NCBI GenBank assembly: GCA_020721165.1
Contig: DYNG01000070.1
Span: forward strand, 1-5,802
Origin: Desulfocapsa sulfexigens
GTDB lineage: Bacteria; Desulfobacterota; Desulfobulbia; Desulfobulbales; Desulfocapsaceae
DNA length: 5,802 bases
Direction of reading: 5' to 3'
Part shown: positions 1 to 5,802 of the stretch, one piece after another
How the letters are laid out: each line of letters opens with the position of its first letter
Numbering within the stretch: the stretch's first letter is position 1
Position numbers and translations under genes: made by a program
Notes under the pieces: model-generated
Databases searched by the model: none
What the model was told of the DNA's origin: nothing
Seen by the model: only the letters and a program-made list of their open reading frames with translations

Positions 1-3000
1 TCAGCGCCATGGCGGCCTTGGATCGTTTGGTGGCGGCATTTTTAATCGCCTGCGCCTCGTCGAGAATGACCGCCTGCCATTTGACCTCGGAGAGCAGGTC
101 GTTTTCCTGTTGCAGCAAGGTGTAGGTGGTGATCAGAATATCGAATTTTCCTAATTTCCGGATGGTTTTTTGCCGGTTTTTGCCGATCAGGGTCGTGATA
201 TTAAGGGTGGGGGCGAAACGATGCACCTCCGTTTCCCAGTTGGTGGACACTGAGGTCGGGGCAATGACCAACGATGGCCCTTCGGCGGCCAGCTCCAGCA
301 GAATAGCCAGGGACTGGATGGTTTTGCCCAGCCCCATATCATCGGCCAGACAGCCCCCCACCCCCCAGCGAACCAGACGGGAGAGCCAGTTGTAGCCTTC
401 GAGTTGATAGTCCCGTAATTCTGCCTGCAGGGTGGAGGGCAGTTGAGGGATATAGGATTGAATGGTTTTCAGCTTGACCAGTTGGGCCTCCCAGCCGGCA
501 TCGGCGGTGGTGGTCGCCTGTTCCAGCAACTTCTCCAAAGGCAGCATGGCCAAGGGATGCAGAAGAATTTCTCCCTTGCCGTCGGCAGCAGGCTCCGCGC
601 TCTCCGCATAGGCGTTCAGTTCTTCCAGTCTCTTCTTGAATTCCTGGGTCAGGGCCAGAAACTGGCCTTCGCCAATCTGGATAAAACGACCGGAGGCCCC
701 CTTCATTTTGACCAGCAGCTCCTGTAAATCAATGACCGTCTCCTGATTCAGCACCACCTCGCCCGACAGGGCAAACCAGTTCTGCCGATGGGTCCGTACC
801 TTCAAGTTGAGATTTTTCATGGAGGCCTGATGACTGACCGCCAGTTTTTCTCCTTCCGGCCATTCAATGATCACCTGCTCGTGGATGGCCTGCAGCTCCA
901 TCAGGGCCTGAAGGCAGTCATCCGGATCCTGGAGCTGCCACTCCCGGTCGTTCTCCTGCTCGATGTCAATGGCCAGATCAAGGATGGGACAGGACTCTTC
1001 AATTTCCCGCGCCTTCTGCTCTTCCAGCGCCAGGTTGCGGCGGGTTTGCAGCCGTCGTCCACGCACCTCGGCCATGATGTTGGCAACCCCCTGTCCGGGC
1101 TTCAGATACTGTCCCCCTTCGGCAAAAGGTTTGACAAACATTTCCAGCCGGAAGCCTGTGCCGTAGGGAAGCAGATGGATATAGATGGAAGAGTCGGCTT
1201 CAACGGTTTCGATATGCCGGTGGATGGGGCTGGACACATCCACGGCAATGGCGGAATGGACCGTCATGTAGGACGAAATATTGCCAATGGCCGTCAACAC
1301 CTGTTCGCTGGCCGCCAGCGGGACACTGAGTCCATCCGGGCCGGTGATCTGGGCGATGCGGCGATGATTGTCACTGATGGCAATGATCTTGAAGCGGGTG
1401 GGAGTTTCCTGAAAAATGGTAATCGCGTTTTTGCCGACGGTCTGGGCAAAGCGGATATGCAGCTGTCCACCCCGCTCTTCGACCAGCAGCTCCGGTTCAC
1501 CGGCGACAAATTCCACCGCTGACCCGGTTGACTGTCCCAAAAAGAGGTGAGGATGAGCGATCATGGCAACCAGGGCTGCATCCATATCTAAATGATAGGA
1601 GACAGTGTGGGTGTCAGGGTGTTGCTCCTTGTGGATAGCCGCGCATATTTTCCGATCCTGCAGGGTCAGATAGGGGAGCATATCGCCATCATGGAGGCGG
1701 GCCAGGGAGAGGGGCCGGCCTTTGCTCCATTGACCATCAGCGCCTATCTTCTGCTCCCGGGGACTGATGGTCAGGACGCCCCGCGTGTAATCAACAAACC
1801 AGGCCAATCGCTGGGAACAGCCCTGGCAATCAGTCTGACCCGGGGCTGTGGCCTGGATTAGGGCCTGCAGGCTGCGTTTCCAGGGTTCTTCAGGTTGCAG
1901 AAGGGGAACAAATGACACCAGATCAGCGCCCACGAGGGGCGGGGAAGGCGGGGCGGAAGGCTTGTCGTCGCTTTTGGAACCGTCCCGGGCCAGAAGGTCG
2001 GCAATAATCACCCTGAACAGGTGGTACCCCTGGCTGCTGGCCTGCTGATGGAGGGCCTCCAATTTTTCTCTGGTCTCTGGACGGATGGCGCTGTTGAGCC
2101 AGTAGTCGCAGAGTCCGGCGAAAAGAATGGTCAGACTGGATGGTTGGCTGACGGTGGCCAAAGAAAAATCCCCTTCGGCCAGGCGGTTGGTGGCGCGGGC
2201 ATTGAGCAGGGCGGCCAGAAAACGGCAGGCCTGTCCTTCCGCCATTGCCGGAAACAGGGAGAGGGGAAGGGCAAGTCGTCGCGCCACGGCCTGATGGGCA
2301 TCCATCGGGTCTTCCTGGAGATGAGCCAGGATGGCAAAAACAGTAGCGGGACCGACAAAGGCCACCTTGTCGGTGTCGCAGAGCTGTTGTAATACCTGGA
2401 GATCACTGGCGAAACTATCCCGGGCCCGGGGGTAGTCTCCGCGCAGGAAGGCAAGCGCCCCGGTTCCACCGGCGCCCCTGAATTGTTCTGCATGCGTCGT
2501 GATGAGGACTTCAGCCCGCTCAAGATCTCCCTGCAGGAAAAGCTGATTGCAGAGGAGCCGCTGGAAGGGTAATCGTTCATCTGGGGTCAGGTTGTGGAAG
2601 TTGGCATCATCTTCGAGAAAAAGCTGGATCTCGGGTAGAGCGACCAGCTCCGCCTGGGCAAAACGAAGGGCGTGATCAAGCAGAAAAAATTGAAATGAGG
2701 GCGGCAGGCTGCGAAACCAGACGGGATCAAAGGGGCTGGTAATAATCTGCACAATGGGCGGCTGGCCAGAGAAGAAATCCCTCCCCTGGCTGTCAATGAA
2801 ATCGAGGGCCTCATCAATAAGATCAAACTGCTGACTGTAAATGCCAATGCGCAGTTCCCGCAAGGCCCGCCAGCAGCGGGTGGCCCATTTCCCGTAATAA
2901 TAGGAAACCGGCGCCTCTTTACGGATAACCTTGGCAAAAGCGGCAAAGGAGCCTTCGGCCACCGCGAGACGGCTTAATATTTCCACCAGTTCCGGCGCAC

Positions 3001-3232
3001 ATTGCCGCTCCTTGGTAACAAGTCCCAGTTTGTGGAATTTATGGAAATAGTGCGTCAAATTGGCGGCGGTCGGGCAGGCTCCGCGCGGACTGCGCAGATC
3101 TATCGTGTTGAGACAGGTCAGAAAGAGGGCGGATTGGGGCGGCTCACAAACAACAGACAGAAATTGCAGAAAATTCTGCTCAAAGGCATTAAGGGCGCGA
3201 TACTGCTGAAGCAAAGGGGAGGGACTGGTCAT
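1..3232 (-). CDS. SNF2-family DEAD/DEAH-box ATPase (helicase-like), N-terminal 1077 residues; C-terminus beyond the left edge
   Basis: Read from ATG at 3232, the frame is open for 1077 codons to base 1. It encodes a SNF2-type ATPase, a family that couples ATP hydrolysis to translocation on duplex DNA in the cytoplasm. The first ATPase lobe is clear: Q-like motif RDYQLEGYNWL (940-950), Walker A ADDMGLGKT (963-971, Lys970), motif Ia LVIAPTS (988-994), DILITTYTLL (1031-1040) and Walker B ILDEAQAIKN (1056-1065). Lobe 2 must lie left of the window. Residues 1-450 are mostly helical, with TPR-like stretches near 221-248, 256-285 and 339-361. Residues 475-525 (QRLAWFVDY, SPREQK, WSKGRPLSL) and 690-880 (KPFAEGG, PGQG, NWFALSGEVVL, then a short helical segment) resemble the region preceding the ATPase in large bacterial SNF2 proteins. 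A lone CxxC is at 469-472. The start is the first ATG after an in-frame stop at 3311-3313; only a weak GAG seven bases upstream serves as ribosome site. Substrate and biological role are unknown. Confidence 0.93.
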   Translation of the reverse strand, partial: MTSPSPLLQQYRALNAFEQNFLQFLSVVCEPPQSALFLTCLNTIDLRSPRGACPTAANLTHYFHKFHKLGLVTKERQCAPELVEILSRLAVAEGSFAAFAKVIRKEAPVSYYYGKWATRCWRALRELRIGIYSQQFDLIDEALDFIDSQGRDFFSGQPPIVQIITSPFDPVWFRSLPPSFQFFLLDHALRFAQAELVALPEIQLFLEDDANFHNLTPDERLPFQRLLCNQLFLQGDLERAEVLITTHAEQFRGAGGTGALAFLRGDYPRARDSFASDLQVLQQLCDTDKVAFVGPATVFAILAHLQEDPMDAHQAVARRLALPLSLFPAMAEGQACRFLAALLNARATNRLAEGDFSLATVSQPSSLTILFAGLCDYWLNSAIRPETREKLEALHQQASSQGYHLFRVIIADLLARDGSKSDDKPSAPPSPPLVGADLVSFVPLLQPEEPWKRSLQALIQATAPGQTDCQGCSQRLAWFVDYTRGVLTISPREQKIGADGQWSKGRPLSLARLHDGDMLPYLTLQDRKICAAIHKEQHPDTHTVSYHLDMDAALVAMIAHPHLFLGQSTGSAVEFVAGEPELLVEERGGQLHIRFAQTVGKNAITIFQETPTRFKIIAISDNHRRIAQITGPDGLSVPLAASEQVLTAIGNISSYMTVHSAIAVDVSSPIHRHIETVEADSSIYIHLLPYGTGFRLEMFVKPFAEGGQYLKPGQGVANIMAEVRGRRLQTRRNLALEEQKAREIEESCPILDLAIDIEQENDREWQLQDPDDCLQALMELQAIHEQVIIEWPEGEKLAVSHQASMKNLNLKVRTHRQNWFALSGEVVLNQETVIDLQELLVKMKGASGRFIQIGEGQFLALTQEFKKRLEELNAYAESAEPAADGKGEILLHPLAMLPLEKLLEQATTTADAGWEAQLVKLKTIQSYIPQLPSTLQAELRDYQLEGYNWLSRLVRWGVGGCLADDMGLGKTIQSLAILLELAAEGPSLVIAPTSVSTNWETEVHRFAPTLNITTLIGKNRQKTIRKLGKFDILITTYTLLQQENDLLSEVKWQAVILDEAQAIKNAATKRSKAAMAL

Positions 3233-3271
3233 GGATATACTCGAAACCTGGGGAAAAGAGCGCAATTGAGA

Positions 3272-3331
3272 CGAAAAAACCGTCCTGGCATCAGTTGCAA
3301 CACGAGAGCATCAATAATGCGCGGACGGTTT
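3272..3331 (-). terminator. Probable intrinsic terminator downstream of ppiD (distal hairpin)
   Basis: On the minus strand AAACCGTCC (3331-3323) pairs with GGACGGTTT (3285-3277), nine base pairs, and the 3' arm runs into six T residues (3279-3274). Inside the stem, after a 2x2 mismatch, GCATTA (3320-3315) can pair with TGATGC (3293-3288) including one T-G wobble, which shortens the apparent 37-base loop to 21 bases. The T-run is on the correct side for transcription from ppiD. The hairpin lies 40-57 bases before the SNF2 start codon, so it would insulate that gene or act in its leader. The large loop keeps confidence moderate. Confidence 0.55.
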
Positions 3332-3333
3332 AT

Positions 3334-3375
3334 AAGAGAAAAGCCGCCCGTCCACCACCAACGAGACGGTCTGGC
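3334..3375 (-). terminator. Possible first terminator hairpin directly after ppiD
   Basis: Thirteen bases after the ppiD stop, CCGTC (3369-3365) pairs with GACGG (3352-3348) across a 12-base loop. GCC (3375-3373) and GGC (3345-3343) can extend the stem across an AGA/GC internal loop. The stem is followed by TTTTCTCTT (3342-3334), a T-rich but interrupted tract. It is weaker than the distal hairpin and may act with it as a tandem pair. Its 3' arm can instead pair with the 5' arm of the distal hairpin. Confidence 0.35.
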
Positions 3376-3388
3376 AGGCACAATCTCT

Positions 3389-5287
3389 TTACAGATTTTT
3401 GCTGGTTAAGATTTTCGATCTCTTTTCCTGTTGTTTGAGCCAGGAACCCAGTAAACGATCCTGTTTTTGTTTGAGCAGGGTCGCGGTATATTCCTTGCGG
3501 GTTTCGTCTTTTAAACTGGCCAGTTCAGGAACCGTCCGTTCGACAAAGGAGAGCAGATACCAGTTGTCCTGCACAGCCAGAGCCTCTTTGGGAAGCGGAT
3601 TTTTGGCGCTGAGCAGCAGGGCCTGATCCACAAGCGATGCCGGCAGAGCCGGATCAGGTTGCGGACTTTTTTTGCGCAAAGGGCCGGTCGTAGTGACGGT
3701 CAGGTTCGCCTCCTTGGCCACCGTTTCAAAATCGCCCCCCCCCTGAATGGCGGTGAAGAGCCTGGCCGCCGTTTCCTTGGCCTTTTCTTGCGATTGCGCG
3801 ACGATATAATCCTTCTTGACCTGCTCCATTACCTCTTCCAGCTGGGGATGAGCAGATTCCTGGATGGCCTCGGCAAAGACGATAAAATAGCCCGACGGGG
3901 TCTCGATCAGTGAACTGAGCTCTCCCTGTTTCAGGGCGAAGATAGTATCGAGGAATCGAGGATCTCGCTCCATGCCTGCCGGCGGGGCGCTGCGACTGAA
4001 GAATTCGGTGGAGCCAATGGTGGTGGCGCTGTTTTTTTCGCCATAGGCTTGCAGGCTACCGGCGCTGATGATACCTTCATAGGCGCTATTGGCAACCTGG
4101 AAGGCGGCCGGTTTGGCCTGTTCGCCTTGCAGCTTGGTCACGAGGGCCGGACGAACCTCTTCCAGAGTGCGGCTGATGGCCGGATGAATCTTCTCCACCT
4201 TGATAATATGATAGCCAAACGGTGTGGTAACCACCTCGCTGATGGCCCCCTGCTCCAGAGCAAAGGCAGCATCCTCGAATTCTTTGACCATTCGGCCCCG
4301 GGCAAAGGTTCCCAGGTCGCCGCCATTGGCCTTGCTCGTATCCTCTGACCAGGTGGTCGCCAGGGCGGCAAAATCTTCCCCGGCGCGGGCCTTGACCAGA
4401 ATGTCATCGGCCTTTTTGCGTTGCGCCGCCTTCTGGTCGGGGCTGCTGTCGGCGCTCGTCTTCAACAGGATATGACGGGCCTGCCGCTGTTCTGGGGTCT
4501 GGTAGTCGGCCTTGTCCTTTTCGAACTGGGCCTGAACCTGCTCGTCGCTGATGGTGATTCCAGCCATCTGCGACTTAAACGGGAAGGAGAGATATTTCAG
4601 CTTGATCTTCTGCTCCCCTTTGTAGTTCTCTTTTTTGGTTGCAAACCAGGCGGCCAGCGCCTCCGGTTCCACCACGATCTGCTCATTGAAGGCGCCTGGC
4701 TTGATGGCGATCACCTTGACCACCACACTTTCCTGATCCTGCCGGTGCAGGGCGCTGATTTCGGAATCACTGACAGTGGTGGCAAAATCATTGATAAACA
4801 GAAGCCCTTTGTCATTGAGCAGATCCTGACTGATCGAGTCCTCAAACTTATGGGGGCTAAAGCTGTTGGCGGCCAGAATCGCCTTATATTTTCCCAGATC
4901 AAACCCGCTTTCACTCTGAAACTGCGGCATTTTTTTAATACTGCTCTGAATCTCGATGGGCGCCACCATAATTCCCATGGCAGCGGAGCCCTGTCGCAAC
5001 AACTCTCCCTGGGTCAACTGGCTGATGACCTGTTGTTTGACCCCCAGCCCTTTGAGCATCTCTTCGGAGATGGCGTCACCAAACTGTTGCCGATAGGCAT
5101 TGACCATCTGGTCGTATCGTTTCTGAAACTCCTGGAAAGGGATCTCCTGGTCGTTGACCACGATGGCGGCATCCCGCCGGTTCATGAGATTGGTTCCTAC
5201 GCCCCAGAAGATGAAGACCAGGGCAATAATCAGAACCAGGGCCTGAATAATGGTTGATTGGGCTTTGTTACGGAGAATTTGCAGCAT
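3389..5287 (-). CDS. ppiD: PpiD/SurA-type membrane-anchored periplasmic peptidyl-prolyl cis-trans isomerase / chaperone
   Basis: A complete 632-residue protein, close to the roughly 620 residues of E. coli PpiD. That family is anchored in the inner membrane, faces the periplasm and assists proteins leaving the Sec translocon. Residues 1-11 are short and basic (MLQILRNKAQS), and 12-35 form one hydrophobic anchor ending in FIFWGVGTNLM. Residues 40-265 are the SurA_N-like helical chaperone region. Residues 268-368 form a canonical parvulin domain with RHILLK (His272), GGDLGTF (322-328), Met333, Phe337 and FGYHIIKVE (His360), the positions that line the catalytic pocket in active parvulins. Residues 425-475 (STEFFSR, then IFALKQGELSSL and TPSGYFIVF) look like the back half of a second, degenerate parvulin unit, followed by a helical C-terminus rich in Lys and Gln. 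I see no cysteine. The start at 5287 is chosen because the membrane anchor follows at once, as in the family; the frame is open 101 codons further upstream, but that part lacks family features. The Shine-Dalgarno signal is weak (GAG nine bases upstream). Confidence 0.92.
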   Translation of the reverse strand: MLQILRNKAQSTIIQALVLIIALVFIFWGVGTNLMNRRDAAIVVNDQEIPFQEFQKRYDQMVNAYRQQFGDAISEEMLKGLGVKQQVISQLTQGELLRQGSAAMGIMVAPIEIQSSIKKMPQFQSESGFDLGKYKAILAANSFSPHKFEDSISQDLLNDKGLLFINDFATTVSDSEISALHRQDQESVVVKVIAIKPGAFNEQIVVEPEALAAWFATKKENYKGEQKIKLKYLSFPFKSQMAGITISDEQVQAQFEKDKADYQTPEQRQARHILLKTSADSSPDQKAAQRKKADDILVKARAGEDFAALATTWSEDTSKANGGDLGTFARGRMVKEFEDAAFALEQGAISEVVTTPFGYHIIKVEKIHPAISRTLEEVRPALVTKLQGEQAKPAAFQVANSAYEGIISAGSLQAYGEKNSATTIGSTEFFSRSAPPAGMERDPRFLDTIFALKQGELSSLIETPSGYFIVFAEAIQESAHPQLEEVMEQVKKDYIVAQSQEKAKETAARLFTAIQGGGDFETVAKEANLTVTTTGPLRKKSPQPDPALPASLVDQALLLSAKNPLPKEALAVQDNWYLLSFVERTVPELASLKDETRKEYTATLLKQKQDRLLGSWLKQQEKRSKILTSKNL

Positions 5288-5309
5288 GGGAACAGGCTCG
5301 GGAAATGAA

Positions 5310-5323
5310 TTGACCCCTGTCAA
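5310..5323. promoter_or_regulatory. TTGAC-N4-GTCAA dyad upstream of ppiD (possible operator)
   Basis: A perfect 5-4-5 inverted repeat centred 29-30 bases upstream of the ppiD start codon. On the minus strand it contains the hexamer TTGACA (5323-5318), but no acceptable -10 lies 16-18 bases further on. I therefore read it as a possible protein-binding dyad or short leader hairpin rather than a -35 element. A 10-base inverted repeat may occur by chance. Confidence 0.25.
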
Positions 5324-5329
5324 GACGGC

Positions 5330-5360
5330 ACAAGGAGGAAAATTACAAAGGCGGAAAAAT
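5330..5360. repeat. Two-copy imperfect tandem repeat, about 15-16 bases
   Basis: ACAAGGAGGAAAATT (5330-5344) is followed directly by ACAAAGGCGGAAAAAT (5345-5360), and a further partial copy, ACAAAG, begins at 5361. On the minus strand the unit reads as pyrimidine-rich tracts between the candidate -10 and the ppiD start. Function is unknown. Confidence 0.45.
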
Positions 5361-5498
5361 ACAAAGAACAGCGCAGATTTACCCTGTATCGCCATTCTGT
5401 GCAAGGAAAAAGGCGGCAAGGCGGGACAGATATTGGTGATAAAGGAGGTAAAGACTGCTGATTTCACGGGGTTTGCGCGATGACTCGGCAAGATCCGG

Positions 5499-5534
5499 GC
5501 AAGGGGATGAATTCGCGCAAGGGGCCTGATTCCG
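5499..5534. repeat. Two-copy imperfect 18-base tandem repeat
   Basis: GCAAGGGGATGAATTCGC (5499-5516) is followed directly by GCAAGGGGCCTGATTCCG (5517-5534). The first eight bases are identical and the rest partly conserved. A related shorter piece, GCAAGATCCGG, starts at 5488. The unit is a multiple of three, so the minus-strand frame that extends the ppiD frame upstream reads it as a PLARIH/PLARIL peptide repeat. No function is evident. Confidence 0.45.
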
Positions 5535-5607
5535 GCCCGTATCCAGCGCCAATATCGAAGGATCTGGATTGCGGACAAGGTGGAGGGCAAAAAGGAAAAA
5601 GGCTTTC

Positions 5608-5802
5608 ATGAGCGTTCGTTTCGTGCTAAATTGCCTGCAACCTCACAAATGGTTATCAGTCGCATTCAATTCAAGACCGAGAAGACAAGCGAATGGCGAC
5701 GAAGGTATTGGCTTGAATGCAACTTCAGACTTCCTTATCCGGTCGCAATTGGACTTGGCACGATTCATTCGTATCAGGTTCGGGATCTTGTACGGGGAAA
5801 AA
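5608..5802 (+). CDS. Doubtful hypothetical ORF, 5' part only, running off the right edge
   Basis: ATG at 5608 opens 65 codons to the window end without a stop. An AAAAAGG tract five bases upstream could serve as ribosome site, and the start overlaps the stop of a 43-codon open frame (5480-5611) in an ATGA arrangement. The peptide (MSVRFVLNCLQPHKW at its start) matches no family I recognise. Against it, a second plus-strand frame is also open from ATG 5649 to the edge, a minus-strand frame is open from the edge down to about 5646, and codon use is unlike the two real genes, with TTA, TCA and AGA. It may equally be non-coding sequence. Confidence 0.17.
   Translation, partial: MSVRFVLNCLQPHKWLSVAFNSRPRRQANGDEGIGLNATSDFLIRSQLDLARFIRIRFGILYGEK

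Larger units (their letters stand above)
5288..5607. other. Upstream region of ppiD with no convincing gene
   Basis: Open frames in this 320-base stretch are short, overlap each other on both strands and give low-complexity or unrecognisable peptides. I see no strong sigma-70 promoter. The best -10-like hexamer for ppiD is TGTAAT on the minus strand at 5347-5342 (five of six to consensus), without a good -35 at the right distance. A strong Shine-Dalgarno-like AAAGGAGGT on the plus strand (5441-5449) has no ATG, GTG or TTG at working distance. The region also holds purine-rich imperfect repeats and a GGGCC-N7-GGCCC hairpin (5522-5538) with no T-run. Confidence 0.6.

Noticed and set aside
788..1522. 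Plus-strand open frame of 244 codons antisense to the SNF2 gene
   Set aside because: The opposite strand carries the continuous SNF2 frame with conserved family motifs on both sides. The plus-strand peptide has no recognisable fold or motif.
2131..2946. Minus-strand open frames at 2131-2580 and 2587-2946
   Set aside because: They are in a different frame from the continuous SNF2 frame that spans the same bases and give Arg/Ser/Pro-rich shadow peptides.
3329..3334. TATAAA on the minus strand as a -10 box for the SNF2 gene
   Set aside because: No good -35 hexamer lies 16-18 bases upstream, and the hexamer overlaps the 5' arm of the distal terminator stem. It remains possible only if that hairpin works as a leader attenuator.
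3002..3409. Plus-strand open frame of 135 codons crossing the gap between the two genes
   Set aside because: It overlaps the start of the SNF2 gene, the terminator hairpins and the end of ppiD, and the peptide has no family features.
4421..5257. Plus-strand open frame of 278 codons antisense to ppiD
   Set aside because: It lies entirely inside the well-supported ppiD gene, gives no recognisable domain, and is the kind of antisense frame that codon bias in a GC-rich gene produces.
5288..5590. N-terminal extension of ppiD by 101 codons to an ATG at 5590
   Set aside because: The frame is open, but the added peptide contains the repeat-derived PLARIH/PLARIL stretch and no family similarity. The membrane anchor in this family follows directly after a short basic N-terminus, as it does from the ATG at 5287.
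5379..5609. Minus-strand 76-codon open frame (MKAFFLFALHL) that could suggest a signal peptide
   Set aside because: Only the first ten residues look signal-like. The rest is unstructured, overlaps the repeats and another open frame, and has no ribosome site that stands out.
5480..5611. Plus-strand 43-codon open frame ending in an ATGA overlap with the 5608 frame
   Set aside because: The peptide is low-complexity, crosses the 18-base repeats and lacks a good ribosome site. The strong AAAGGAGGT at 5441-5449 is about 30 bases from its ATG, which is too far.

Overview
This window comes from a bacterial chromosome of fairly high GC. Two long protein-coding genes lie head to tail on the minus strand, followed at the right by a stretch with no convincing gene. 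The first codons of the PpiD-like protein and its single membrane anchor look like homologues from Desulfobacterota, perhaps the Desulfobulbus side. That placement is an impression from memory and could not be tested here.

Layout, read along the minus strand from right to left. Positions 5288-5802 hold the region upstream of ppiD, with short imperfect repeats, a TTGAC-N4-GTCAA dyad, and at the extreme right a segment of different composition with only weak open frames. Positions 5287-3389 encode a complete 632-residue PpiD/SurA-type peptidyl-prolyl isomerase. It has a cytoplasmic N-terminus, one membrane anchor, a chaperone-like region, one canonical parvulin domain and a second, degenerate parvulin-like segment. 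Positions 3388-3233 form a 156-base gap with two tandem hairpins that could both end ppiD transcription, and whose arms can also pair with each other. Positions 3232-1 encode the first 1077 residues of a very large SNF2-family ATPase. The reading frame is open throughout and runs off the left edge just after the DEAQ box, so the second ATPase lobe is outside the window.

The two genes have no evident shared function: one is an envelope protein-folding factor and the other an ATP-driven DNA-remodelling protein. The hairpins between them suggest separate transcription, or attenuated read-through, rather than a simple operon. I see no tRNA, rRNA, CRISPR array, insertion sequence or complete mobile element. 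The most unusual items are the set of mutually exclusive hairpins between the genes and the roughly 930-residue N-terminal extension of the SNF2 protein. I did not find a clear new biological system.
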